NCBI GenBank assembly: GCA_913056515.1
Contig: CAJXMP010000012.1
Span: 1-33,586, forward strand
Origin: an uncultured Lewinella sp.
GTDB lineage: Bacteria > Bacteroidota > Bacteroidia > Chitinophagales > Saprospiraceae
DNA: 33,586 bases
Direction: 5' to 3'
Below are positions 26,101 to 33,586 of this stretch, in pieces. The notes beneath the pieces were generated by a model. The model had not been told where the DNA came from. It saw only the letters and a program-made list of their open reading frames with translations, and ran no database searches. How positions within the stretch are numbered: the first letter of the stretch is position 1; each line of letters starts with the position of its first letter. The position numbers and the translations under genes are program-made.

Positions 26101-29100
26101 CATGTTTCATTACTTGTACACACATAGTAATCTGTAAATACAATACCAATATCGTCCGGACAAGTAATAGAAGGAGCTTCAGAAGCATCGTCGTTGTCAC
26201 AGGATCCAGAACGCGCAATGGTACAACCACGAGCATCAACCACTGTGATTGACCAAGTTGGTTGAGTATAATCTACTCTAAGGATACCAAGGTTTTCCTG
26301 GAAGTCTGATTCATTGTGACCATTAGCTTGATTATAGGTGTATTCTCCGTCCGTATCATCATATACTCCATCTCCATCTACATCTAATCGAGTACCATCA
26401 TAATAAATAGTATATGGTTCTAGACCGTGAGATAATACACCAAGTTCAACGGTTCGTTCTGTGAAATCTCCACACAGACACATAGGATCTCCCATATCAA
26501 GCGCCTGTCTCAGTTCAAAAGTTTCGTGTACGATCAACATACATTCATCCACAGGATCATTTCCATTTTGCGGAGGAGTCGATCCAGGAATAGTTAATGA
26601 ATAATTGAATGTAACAAATCCTGAACCATCTCCAGGAGTGTAAATTCCATCTGGACTAATTGTCCCTGCTGAAGTACCTGGGTAAGCAGCATCTTCATCA
26701 TAGGTTGTAATTCCGAAAGAACCACCAGTAACACCAAAGAAAGGATGGTCAGCTACTTCTTGATGAGATATTACGGTTCCATCAGGTAAAGTGATAACCA
26801 AATAATTAGTCAAATCATATTGTGTAGAATTATTATCTGCCAAACAGATTTCTGGTGCATCCAAAGCCAATTGAACCCCATCAAAGAAGTTCAATACTGT
26901 TACATTAGATAGACAAGTTGATGTATTATTAGAGGAATCAGTAATCAATAATTGAACTTGATTTACCCCAATATCTTCACAGTTATAATCCTGACTTGTT
27001 GAATAAGGAGAAGTCGTAGCACCGTTCTCATATTTTGCTATTTCGATAGAAACAATCTGACAATTATCCCAAGAGTTTGCATCAATAAATATTTCTCCTG
27101 GTGTACCAGAGTTTATCGAATAAATGGTGGCTTCACCTGCATCATTTAATTGAATACTTACATCTTGACAAATCGCAACGGGATCAATTTCATCTATAAT
27201 ATTTACCGTAATTGAACAAGTTTCAGTATTACCGGATAAATCAGTTGCTTCCCAAGTCATAACTGTTGTTCCTTCCGGGAAAGCTGATCCTGATGTTAAA
27301 CCTGTATTATCTATTTGAACTACTGTTGGGACATCACAATTGTCTTCTGCTAATGGTAAACTAAAGTTTACATATGCATAGCAGTTGTCATTTTCCGTAG
27401 TCATATTAATTTCAGGATAAGGACAATTAATGAAAACAGGTGATAAGTTGTCTTCTACGGTTACTGTAAAGGAACATGCTACAGAATTACCAGTTGCATC
27501 TGCTGCATAATAATGTACAGTCGAAACACCTATGCCAAAATGATGCTCAGCGTCAAATAACTCGGGATCAACATCTAAATTACCATCAGCATCAATATTC
27601 AGTAATGGTTGAAGATCATATGGTCCTTCTGAACTTCCATCAGCATGTTTGATATAATAGATATATTGATCAACAACACAATTATCTGCTAATTGACCTG
27701 AGAATATATCAGGATGTGTAAATGATTGCAAGCTTGAACACACATACGGATCAGTATAAACAACGCCAATATCTGCTGGACAAGTTATTGTTGGAGTTTC
27801 AAGTACATCTGCATTATCGCAAGATTCTGAACTAAAAATCTCACAACCTCTACTATCTACAATCGTAATAGACCATACGTTAGTAGTGTATTCCATTAAG
27901 ATTTGCCCAAGATCTTGCTTATAGTCAAAGAGATCGTAACCTGAAGCCATGTCAAAGGTGTATTCGCCATCCATATCATCTGCAATGCCATCAGAATCAA
28001 TATCTAGTTTACCTCCTGTATATTGAATTGTATATGGCTCTAAACCACCTGTTACAATACCTAAGTCCACAAATTTATGAGTGAAATCTCCACATTGACA
28101 AGTTGGAGGGTCAAGTTCAAGTGGTTGTCTTAGTTCAAATGATTCCATTGCAATGGTATAACACCCTAATAGATCATCTCCAATCATAGAAATCTGGTCG
28201 CCCATATAAAGGAAATAGGCAATTGTTACCATACCTGAACTAGTTCCAGGTGTATAAATACCTGTGTCTGGATCAATATATCCAGTTTCACCAGGTTCAT
28301 CTGGTGAAATTCCTAAAATACCTTGGGCATTAATTCCATCTGAAGGTCTGAATTCTGTAATAAAGAATCCTCCATGCACATCAGGGCCAATAGCTCCGAC
28401 ATTTTCATGGAAAATTACATTAGATGTTCCTGGTTCTATGATTTGTAGATAGTTCGAAAAATCCAATTGCTCTGGATTAGTCGCTTCTAAACATAGTTCA
28501 GGGAAATCCATTGAAATCTCGTAACCTGAAAAGAAATCTTTAATTTCAATTGTTGCAATACAAGTACTAGAGTTGCCGAATTCATCACTGACCATTAATG
28601 TCCTGTAGTTGATTCCTTCCTCCATGCAATCAAATGATATACTAGGAACAAAACTATTGCCTTCTTGAATTAAGAAGCTCAATGATGTAGTCACATTATC
28701 AAATGAACCCGCATCTAATTCAGCTGCATTTACTGTTGCTAATCCATTATTATTGAGCGTTTTTTCAACAAATCCACATAATGGAATAGGAGGAGTTTCG
28801 TCAACAATAGTCACATTGAATGATTGGGTTTGGACAATAGTTGCATTAGATGCATCTAAATATGACATAGTATATTCAACAGCTGTTGTTCCTAAATTAA
28901 ATACATGACCGCTTGCATCGTCACTACCAGTAAAGGTGGTTGCTCCTGTTGCTGAATAGCTGATTGTTGTGTTACATCCTGCTCCGGATAAAGGAGAAAT
29001 TCCAGTTATCACAGCATCATCATAGCCATAATTTGTAGGATATGTTATATCTCCTGGAGCTAATAGGACTGGATCTCCAGGGCCTACTTCTATATAAAAC

Positions 29101-31565
29101 GAACATGAAGTTGTATTACCATTACATCCAGTGGCAAGATATTCAACTGTGTGAATACCTACTGGTAATGAAGAACCCAAAGTAGGTCCTTGTACTTGCC
29201 AAACACCGTAATAATCTCCAGTATTTGTAGGGGGTGATGCATAATACGATAGAATTTCTCCATCACAAGCATCTTTTGCAATTGGAATGGACCAATTTGC
29301 TTCTACATTACAACTATAATCTTCTGAAAAAACTAGTGTTTGAGATGTTGGACAATTTACAAAGTCTGGTGAGCTTGTATTTTTTATGTATACTTTTTTG
29401 TCTTGAGCATCAGACCATTGTAGTTCCATATCACATCCAGCTGTTTGTATAACTTCTTCAATTACATCACCAATTACTGGAATGAATCCTAAAGGCAGTA
29501 CGTCCGTAAGTGTTTTACCGGAATTATTGACTTCACCACATATATCTGCTGGAGGATTTGGCCATCCAGAAACCATTCTTAAAGAAATTTCTCCTGAGCG
29601 GTTTAGATTGTTTGGAATGGTTTGATTACTTAGAGTTAATGGATAATCACCTTCATGCACCATGTAGTCAAATGATCCATCACCATCCGTGTCGGCGACG
29701 ACTACTGTTTTACCTCCTGATCCTTGTGCAAAGCTACCAAGATAGTCAAATATTGCTTGAGATAAAGTCTTATTACATTGAATGGCATTATACAATGGCT
29801 CCAACGGTCTCCAACTTATATTCACAGGCCAACCTATACAAATACAAAAATTAAAAACATCACAAATTGTACCAATAACTGGCAAATCTTCTATCTTGGT
29901 TTGGTTGGAGTTTTCTGGTACTGTTATTCCTGCAAACGAAGATTGGAATGAACTCACTATACTTGCATCTGAACAATTGTATACATCTTGCGCAGGTGTA
30001 ATTGTACCATCAATTAAGGTGAATAGGTTGATTGATAAAAATGTACATCCGAGCTTGAAATCTGATTGATCATTAGCATAACAAACACTATGACTTGGTG
30101 CCTCACAACTACATCCCGCACCATCATTATAAATACTGAAAGTCTCACAATCTGAGGCTGTACAGTCATCTGCATCAATTGCACAACCAGAAGCATCTTT
30201 TGTGATTTCTAAACAAATATCATAGATAACGGTTTCGTTAGCACCTGGAGCACTTGCGCTAAATAATAAATCTTGTGGAGCATCTCCAGGACAATATAAT
30301 TGAGTATGTACCTCAACACCATTTTTCTTTACAAGCCATTTAAAACGATTAGCATCATTTGTGGCTGTGGTAGGAAATGGTGCTTGGATAGAGAAAGCTG
30401 TTGGAATACAAGAAGGGAATCCAGATCCTAATTCAATGTCAACCTCTGGTTTTAAACCTATATTAAAAGTGATTATATCTGAATTCGTAGCTGTAGAGCA
30501 GGAGTTATTGCTTGAAGCAGTGTACACAAATTGGTATGTTCCAGCATTTTGAATAATAAAAGCATCATTATTAAGTAAGGTGTCAGCTGGATGATTAGGG
30601 TCAGGTATTACTGAATAGGTGCCATTTGAGGAAGATGAAGCATCTAAATAATTGTTTAAGTAAATAAAGTCTCCAACAGAAGAACAATTCAAATCTACAG
30701 TTGATTCTGTAAATACAGCAACTGGATTCTCATAAACATTAATGAACCTGGACATGGTGAAATCCACTCCGTAAGTACAATCATATGAAAATGACAATTC
30801 ATACGTTCCTTCATTGAACTGAGTTGGGTCAAGGTACGTATTACCATTGCCATCTTTACTTAACACAGTTTCAACTCCATCATTGGATTTCATGGTGAAA
30901 TTACCTCCACCTTTAAGGCATATTAAATCAACTGGTGATCCATCGGCTGTTAATACATTAGTCAATCCAAGTAGTATTGGCTGCATATCTTCACAGACAT
31001 CATTAGTTGTATTTGCATTATTGTCAGAAAGTGTAATCTCTCCCTCTGAGGGACAATCTGCAATTGGTGTAACTATAATTGGATTAACAACAAACGTTGT
31101 ATCACCAGAATCATTAGCTGTTTCAGAATGGCTTACTTGAAATAAAAATTCTCCAACACAGTTTCCAGAATTGAATATATTATTTGGAAGGGTAATTAAT
31201 GTATTAAAATTTGATGTGTTGGTATATATAGGATTGTTATCTCCACAGGCATAAACATCAAGTGTAAAACTAGAATTGTTGTTTGTTAAATTTAGCTTAA
31301 AAGTATTGGAAGACTTGGTTTCAATGGGAACTTTAAATTTGACAATTTGATTGGTAGTCATATTAACTGAACTCGACTGATAATTAATCTCATCTTGCAA
31401 AGTTGTTGATGGCAAGTTTGTCAGTCCCGTGGTACAATCTTGACCCTGAATACTTAAGGAAATGAATATCAATATTATTGAGGTTAGTAATATTTCCTTA
31501 ATTTTTTCGATGTAAGTCTGATTGAGCATACTAGTGCTCAACAAGCGTGTGTTTGTCTTTTTCAT
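20139..31565 (-). CDS. Giant secreted multidomain protein: HYR-like repeats, tandem modules, LTD-like, P-domain-like, dockerin-like and cohesin-like domains, T9SS sorting domain
   Basis: About 3808 residues. The N-terminus MKKTNTRLLS leads to a hydrophobic signal segment ending near LSIQGQ (about residue 42). From about residue 740 the protein is largely HYR-like beta-sandwich domains, each with a CPxDI-like start, DNC and a CSFxVTVxD end. I count roughly 15, several divergent. Other parts are two tandem ~540-residue modules (about 917-1455 and 1455-1993) with SprB-like GGLEPYTI segments, a lamin-tail-like domain (2082-2225) and a P-domain-like segment (2283-2375). A carboxypeptidase-regulatory-like domain (3405-3460), a dockerin-like pair of DxNxxGxxxxxD loops (3458-3525), a cohesin-like domain (3601-3715) and a T9SS type A C-terminal domain (3724-3808, QNVPNPF to KKMVRL) follow. 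A cell-surface or secreted adhesin or scaffold is inferred. I chose the ATG at 31565 over 31589 because the signal peptide then begins with MKK. Confidence 0.92.
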   Translation of the reverse strand: MKKTNTRLLSTSMLNQTYIEKIKEILLTSIILIFISLSIQGQDCTTGLTNLPSTTLQDEINYQSSSVNMTTNQIVKFKVPIETKSSNTFKLNLTNNNSSFTLDVYACGDNNPIYTNTSNFNTLITLPNNIFNSGNCVGEFLFQVSHSETANDSGDTTFVVNPIIVTPIADCPSEGEITLSDNNANTTNDVCEDMQPILLGLTNVLTADGSPVDLICLKGGGNFTMKSNDGVETVLSKDGNGNTYLDPTQFNEGTYELSFSYDCTYGVDFTMSRFINVYENPVAVFTESTVDLNCSSVGDFIYLNNYLDASSSSNGTYSVIPDPNHPADTLLNNDAFIIQNAGTYQFVYTASSNNSCSTATNSDIITFNIGLKPEVDIELGSGFPSCIPTAFSIQAPFPTTATNDANRFKWLVKKNGVEVHTQLYCPGDAPQDLLFSASAPGANETVIYDICLEITKDASGCAIDADDCTASDCETFSIYNDGAGCSCEAPSHSVCYANDQSDFKLGCTFLSINLFTLIDGTITPAQDVYNCSDASIVSSFQSSFAGITVPENSNQTKIEDLPVIGTICDVFNFCICIGWPVNISWRPLEPLYNAIQCNKTLSQAIFDYLGSFAQGSGGKTVVVADTDGDGSFDYMVHEGDYPLTLSNQTIPNNLNRSGEISLRMVSGWPNPPADICGEVNNSGKTLTDVLPLGFIPVIGDVIEEVIQTAGCDMELQWSDAQDKKVYIKNTSSPDFVNCPTSQTLVFSEDYSCNVEANWSIPIAKDACDGEILSYYASPPTNTGDYYGVWQVQGPTLGSSLPVGIHTVEYLATGCNGNTTSCSFYIEVGPGDPVLLAPGDITYPTNYGYDDAVITGISPLSGAGCNTTISYSATGATTFTGSDDASGHVFNLGTTAVEYTMSYLDASNATIVQTQSFNVTIVDETPPIPLCGFVEKTLNNNGLATVNAAELDAGSFDNVTTSLSFLIQEGNSFVPSISFDCMEEGINYRTLMVSDEFGNSSTCIATIEIKDFFSGYEISMDFPELCLEATNPEQLDFSNYLQIIEPGTSNVIFHENVGAIGPDVHGGFFITEFRPSDGINAQGILGISPDEPGETGYIDPDTGIYTPGTSSGMVTIAYFLYMGDQISMIGDDLLGCYTIAMESFELRQPLELDPPTCQCGDFTHKFVDLGIVTGGLEPYTIQYTGGKLDIDSDGIADDMDGEYTFDMASGYDLFDYKQDLGQILMEYTTNVWSITIVDSRGCEIFSSESCDNADVLETPTITCPADIGVVYTDPYVCSSLQSFTHPDIFSGQLADNCVVDQYIYYIKHADGSSEGPYDLQPLLNIDADGNLDVDPELFDAEHHFGIGVSTVHYYAADATGNSVACSFTVTVEDNLSPVFINCPYPEINMTTENDNCYAYVNFSLPLAEDNCDVPTVVQIDNTGLTSGSAFPEGTTVMTWEATDLSGNTETCSITVNIIDEIDPVAICQDVSIQLNDAGEATIYSINSGTPGEIFIDANSWDNCQIVSIEIAKYENGATTSPYSTSQDYNCEDIGVNQVQLLITDSSNNTSTCLSNVTVLNFFDGVQLALDAPEICLADNNSTQYDLTNYLVITLPDGTVISHQEVADHPFFGVTGGSFGITTYDEDAAYPGTSAGTISPDGIYTPGDGSGFVTFNYSLTIPGSTPPQNGNDPVDECMLIVHETFELRQALDMGDPMCLCGDFTERTVELGVLSHGLEPYTIYYDGTRLDVDGDGVYDDTDGEYTYNQANGHNESDFQENLGILRVDYTQPTWSITVVDARGCTIARSGSCDNDDASEAPSITCPDDIGIVFTDYYVCTSNETWLHPDILSGGIYDNCMITEYNFTITNPDGTIQGPFDLDPLLNIYNDGTTNVDVALFNASYDFPKGVSTVFYYVEDATGNFMECTFTVTVEDNLDPIFINCPYPPVVENTETDHCDAYVNFALPLAEDNCDVPTVVQIDNTGLTSGDRFPAGTTIMYWEATDLSGNKDTCQVKVIVNDYWNIPEINCPEDVLQTTDDWRCDAVVYNIGADISSVCQDNLSLTYEIFADEALTDRIRCGVGDASGEIFDKGDTWVKYNVSSQPLLLISEISQGSAIDQLEIVNLGPAAIDINCLEVVRTSIDPNAIETLPMVTNLPALTPTVLASGDVMVFEFSYDALETTPACYAIQYMGNVIDQVAVNGASTCNNFTGVLNGGNVYRHCEADTDDAADWAVEENCSLLTIGLLNPTLDALADNGTITSLQSEPASSASCSFQVTILDDEDPFCGELDPNTNTYSGAGLTDVNEDQCNQSTIEITDACIIGQMSLDLSGTVDVSNADITLISPEGDRIPILSLPYDLFNDLYTIKSEGIWTLDIAPNTSGSFTLEAWSLEITCMNPFEMDDVVLSNDPGVCGAQFDWIHPWLVDNCKEGSISVEYLSDDAACTPEDGQLTAFGGYDVSEFFCVGTTTVLYTLIDEAGNDHQCSFDVTVNDTEAPVVECPADMIFNLDGGLCDITVCYEPLSATDNCAVTDTIFSIEPCTAFDIGLHTVDITILDEAGNSDMCSFTIEVIEYVPNPYTMVCNDLVNVSLGADCLEELNADMLLEGNNYHCYDDYEITITDMIGFPIPNSPFVDVNDVGENFLVMVLDPDSGNFCWSQIHVQDYNNPIIECPADITVKCFDSTDEATTGSAILTSCEASIEWIVNDVVTDLDECDHVISELTRTFTAVDESGNSSSCSHTISIERILLEDVDFPANFDGFANPAITCGDLNSNPELTDPSSAGSPTAFGSSFDQEASCGLSIVMEDLVFNLCGGTYDILRLWSVYDPCLPAQIGINPIQHLQVIKVKDQTGASITCPTDVTISVDAGIGCNTDYLIPPATITDACSDYEVITSTLFGSMYSNGGLITDIPKGTFEVNYQVIDDCGNTSSCEYNLEVTDAVTPDMVCIQFKEVVLNSAGTAIVDFEVFDNGSHDNCCLETLEVARMDDQVFSETVSFDCSDDVVMVILRGTDCYGNTNQCMTEVDVEDKLGPNLLCPDNTSIDCNVYFEELGAALDLATEQMAQDPDLEAAEAFAFLDNYGPAMVVDNCEASMDLSVTYTIDQCGEGAIIRNWTAVDEAGNNALPCTQTISIEHESSWTVNFPEDWTGELEADCSVPDPQFGEAVISEDDCEMVAVSYTDDYYYTTNIGCYKIIRTWTAINWCTYSGTSQENAILVSAGDNIYSVSGDDYVTHVQTLDIYDTQAPVIEETGDIEIEVLVGCDLDVTIPAPTVLGECSTYDYQVTSTDLAAFGSNGVYAEVPLGTYSLTYEVNDDCGNISYWTTDVVLTDGKKPTPYCIDELVVEIMPDGNGGGMASVNATDFNFGSFDNCTDADQLQFSLSADITQTTQDFDCSHIGVQTIELHVWDEAGNTDFCVVALDVQDNMNACSTGSLTVAGALNTEEDEAIEFATVSINGGLFTYETGVDGAFVFDALETGEDYTIAPTLDLDPTNGVSTLDIVFITKHILGMDLLDSPYQLIAADANNSGTISTLDLVAIRKLILTLNLNFPNNQSWRFIDADYVFPDPTNPWATGFPEVISINNIDADQDVNFIGIKIGDVNGSAQSHSFMPAEDRDENHPFIIQTADQDLIPGQTYRVSLSANQASLGFQFTLNFDEQALRLVETYYSILNEEHIGLTNLSYGAITASWNDAEERLFDQDELITFEFEALKAGKLSELISLNSRITAAEAYSNTYPIQSVELWIGEQANQRMELYQNVPNPFSKVTRIPFFLPEDAEVKLSIRHINGQLVKSIEGNYEKGNNDIILQNIPRGIYYYTLEVDRYLITKKMVRL
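25585..28815 (-). repeat. Tandem duplication of a ~1.6 kb coding module inside the giant gene
   Basis: Two consecutive units, 28815-27200 and 27200-25585, encode the same domain order and share blocks such as AEDNCDVPTVVQIDNTGLTS. The 15-base string TCAGTTGCTTCCCAA occurs at 25621 and 27241, exactly 1620 bases (540 codons) apart. At the unit starts the offset is 1608. Confidence 0.85.
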
Positions 31566-31586
31566 GATTACAATTTGTGTAATCAT
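31564..31586. promoter_or_regulatory. Inverted repeat overlapping the giant gene's start codon
   Basis: ATGATTACA (31564-31572) and TGTAATCAT (31578-31586) are perfect 9-base complements with a 5-base loop. On the mRNA the 3' arm ends with the A and U of the AUG at 31565-31563, so a hairpin would cover the ribosome-loading region and part of the start codon. It could alternatively be a DNA operator. Confidence 0.5.
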
Positions 31587-31589
31587 CAA

Positions 31590-31784
31590 TTTAACTATTT
31601 ACAACATTTCTTAGTTTGAGTCTAGTAAGGTTTTGGCTGGTCATATTACATTTTCACTCTATTAGTAATTATTGAATACCTAATAATTGGTATGTTATTA
31701 ATTATTGTAAACAACCGATTTCATATAAAGTATATCAATAAAATTCAAGGAAGTGTTTCAGTATTAAATTTTAATTCTTACTTA
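31590..31784. other. AT-rich leader region upstream of the giant gene
   Basis: No gene and no TAnnTTTG box was found on the minus strand in these 195 bases. The promoter of the giant gene therefore remains unidentified, or differs from consensus. Confidence 0.5.
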
Positions 31785-32198
31785 TTATTGCATTCGATAA
31801 AAAGAAAGCTTGCTCTTCATGCCAGCTTCCTCCATTTCGACAACCAAGCTATCCTTGGAGCTTATCTGTAGACCTAGAAACACCGCATCTACCTTCGCTT
31901 GGGTCGTATCTTGAAGCTTTAATAGACCTTGTTTACTCACTTGGTAATGACCACATTCGTGATGCAATAGATTCGAGTGATAACAATATTGACCTTGAGC
32001 ATTGAAGCTTAATTTAACGGGAGCCAAATCAATAGCTATAGTGCTATCTTGTTGAACATATGCATAAGCTTGCCAATCCCCAATTATGCGTTCAGCTAAC
32101 TCGTTTTTACAAGACGTTAAACTTAAGCATACACAACAAAAAAGAATAAAATGGGACCATCGCATAGGAACCAATATTTTGAAGGTAGAATAATTCAT
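31785..32198 (-). CDS. Small lipoprotein of unknown function
   Basis: A 137-residue protein with a signal peptide and lipobox (CLSLTSC, Cys at about residue 30 from the first ATG). The mature part has IIGDWQAYAYVQQD, KLSFNAQGQYCYHS and alternating hydrophobic strands, resembling the small lipocalin-like or META-like beta-barrels that begin with a GxW motif. I cannot name a family. HHECGHY near residue 80 is a local His/Cys cluster. The ATG at 32198 lies one base after the NhaD stop, so it is co-transcribed with the antiporter. A second ATG at 32165 would give a shorter, more typical lipoprotein signal peptide and is a real alternative. Confidence 0.68.
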   Translation of the reverse strand: MNYSTFKILVPMRWSHFILFCCVCLSLTSCKNELAERIIGDWQAYAYVQQDSTIAIDLAPVKLSFNAQGQYCYHSNLLHHECGHYQVSKQGLLKLQDTTQAKVDAVFLGLQISSKDSLVVEMEEAGMKSKLSFYRMQ

Positions 32199-32199
32199 T

Positions 32200-33576
32200 T
32201 TAGTGCATTAGGCTGTAGATGCCTAAGAATCCCAAACACCCAGCTAAAAATCCTAAGAAGGCTAACCAACTGATTTTTTTCAAATACCAAATGAAATTGA
32301 TTTTTTCCATACCCATAGCCGCAACACCCGCTGCAGATCCAATGATCAACATCGATCCACCCGTTCCTGCAGAAAAGGCAATGAAATGCCAAAGTTTTGC
32401 ATCAATAGGATCCGTATACATGCCAATCGATGCCGCCACAAGTGGTACATTATCAATGATAGCAGAAAGTACACCTAAAATCATGACTACGATATCTTGA
32501 TTAGGTATGGCAGCATCCAACGAAATAGCCATGGACTTAAGCAAGCCTACATGTTCTCCATTCGCTAATGTCACAGCCACCGATTCTAAAGCAGCTACTG
32601 CTACCAAAATACCTAGAAAGAATAGAATGCTAGAAAGCTCTATCCTTGACAAGGCCTTGTGCGCAGAATATTGATGGTTAGTTTCTTTATCAAAATCTTC
32701 TTCAGGGTGTATGAACTCAGATACTAACCACACCACACCTAAAGAAAGCATCATACCCACATAAGGAGGAAGATGTGTGATAGATTTGAATACAGGCACA
32801 AATACAAGTGCCAAAACCCCGGTGATTAGCATCACCCTAGAACTCAATAATTTCTCCTCTTCTTTTTTGCCTTCGTGATCATAATCTCCAGGTGTAATAT
32901 TACCCTTGAAGGCAGGTAGGAATAAAGCAATTCCGACAGGAACGGCTACACATAAAACAGATGGAATAACTAGATTTTGAATCAATCCAACGGTGGAAAC
33001 TTTGCCACCAATCCATAGCATAGTCGTGGTAACATCTCCAATTGGAGACCAGGCACCACCCGCATTAGCCGCAATAACAGCCAAAGACACAAACCAAATA
33101 CGCTCTGTTTTATTCGGAACAAGCTTTCTCAATAAGGAAACGAGTACTATAGTTGCTGCTAGGTTATCTAAAGTTGCGGACAGGAAGAAAGCAAGGATAG
33201 AGATCAAAATCAACATGGTACTCTTCTTCGTCGTCTTAATCCTATTGGTGATTACGGAGAATCCCCTATGTAAATCTATCAACTCCACAATAGTCATCGC
33301 ACCAATCAAAAACAATAGGATTTCCGCTACTTTTCCAATATGATGCAATAAAACATTGGTCGTATGCTCCATCAGCGCTCCACTGCCATCTGCTCCATGA
33401 CCTACACCTGCTATATGTCCATGATGATCTACTAAATCGATATGCCCGAGTGCAATCACGCCCCAACAAAGGGCACCCATAATTAAAGCGGGGACTGTTT
33501 TATCAAGTTTTAATGGATGTTCAAATACAATGGCTAGGTATCCAATCACAAATATTGCAACAATTGCAGCAAGCAT
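32200..33576 (-). CDS. nhaD: NhaD-type Na+/H+ antiporter
   Basis: A 458-residue inner-membrane antiporter of the NhaD (ion transporter superfamily) type, exporting Na+ (or Li+) for H+. Characteristic motifs are EHPLKLDKT at 19-27, SATLDNLAATIVLV, NAGGAWSPIGDVTTTMLWI and IDNVPLVAASIGMY. About 12 hydrophobic segments are seen. Residues 45-79, between the first and second hydrophobic regions, contain eight histidines (noted as a finding). The start is ten bases from the window edge. It looks like a natural N-terminus, but an upstream extension cannot be excluded. It fits a marine or saline habitat. The small lipoprotein follows immediately in the same operon. Confidence 0.9.
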   Translation of the reverse strand: MLAAIVAIFVIGYLAIVFEHPLKLDKTVPALIMGALCWGVIALGHIDLVDHHGHIAGVGHGADGSGALMEHTTNVLLHHIGKVAEILLFLIGAMTIVELIDLHRGFSVITNRIKTTKKSTMLILISILAFFLSATLDNLAATIVLVSLLRKLVPNKTERIWFVSLAVIAANAGGAWSPIGDVTTTMLWIGGKVSTVGLIQNLVIPSVLCVAVPVGIALFLPAFKGNITPGDYDHEGKKEEEKLLSSRVMLITGVLALVFVPVFKSITHLPPYVGMMLSLGVVWLVSEFIHPEEDFDKETNHQYSAHKALSRIELSSILFFLGILVAVAALESVAVTLANGEHVGLLKSMAISLDAAIPNQDIVVMILGVLSAIIDNVPLVAASIGMYTDPIDAKLWHFIAFSAGTGGSMLIIGSAAGVAAMGMEKINFIWYLKKISWLAFLGFLAGCLGFLGIYSLMH

Positions 33577-33586
33577 ATTCTTTGGT

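Noticed and set aside
20217-31140. Many 60-98 codon open frames within the giant gene, on both strands
   Set aside because: All lie inside a continuous 3808-codon frame with clear domains, and none has recognisable motifs.
20139-31565. CRISPR-like or insertion-type repeats in the repetitive 20-31 kb region
   Set aside because: The repetition is codon-phased protein-domain repetition with divergent copies. There are no regular short repeats with unique spacers and no transposase.
31676-31693. ATACC-N8-GGTAT inverted repeat upstream of the giant gene
   Set aside because: The 5-bp arms in AT-rich DNA are too short to separate from chance.

Overview
The window reads as chromosome of a marine-type Bacteroidota, most likely a Saprospiria-like lineage. 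The pointers are an AT-rich composition, a giant secreted protein with HYR-type repeats and a type IX secretion (T9SS) C-terminal sorting domain, good matches to the Bacteroidota vegetative promoter (TTTG, about 19 bases, TAnnTTTG), a TonB-dependent receptor with the carboxypeptidase-regulatory-like N-terminus common in this phylum, and no clear Shine-Dalgarno sites. Lineage is inferred from gene content, not from a marker tree.

Left part (1-8.6 kb, all minus strand): a SulP anion transporter and a front-end fatty acid desaturase, each with its own intrinsic terminator. Next comes a tightly packed operon, transcribed from about 8.58 kb leftwards. It encodes a small SET-domain protein, a 1094-residue lipoprotein built as two sets of seven calcium-loop (FG-GAP/VCBS) repeats around an ASPIC/UnbV domain, an NAD-dependent epimerase/reductase and a classical SDR. 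The last three genes overlap by 11-13 bases.

Middle (8.7-19.4 kb): mostly housekeeping genes in alternating orientation. They are a TonB-dependent receptor with a CxxC in its plug, a DUF3050 protein, a YqiA-like esterase with a textbook promoter, a DbpA-like helicase carrying DEFD instead of DEAD, a FabH-like ketosynthase, a GPH-type MFS transporter overlapping purC, a LYS1/alanine-dehydrogenase-like oxidoreductase, and the tmRNA gene ssrA with predicted tag GNTNYAIAA. Two convergent gene pairs share their stop-codon bases.

Right part (19.4-33.6 kb, minus strand): a small SnoaL/NTF2-like lipoprotein with a hexanucleotide-repeat acidic tail, then the dominant feature, an 11.4 kb gene for a secreted protein of about 3808 residues. 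It carries many HYR-like domains, a tandem pair of ~540-residue modules, a lamin-tail-like domain and a P-domain-like segment that both seem to be inserted into HYR domains, a dockerin-like segment, a cohesin-like domain and a T9SS sorting domain. A 9-bp perfect inverted repeat overlaps its start codon. A small lipoprotein and an NhaD-type antiporter follow at the right edge.

The two most unusual objects are the giant mosaic protein and the SET/double-propeller/reductase operon. I saw no phage, insertion sequence, CRISPR array or defence system.
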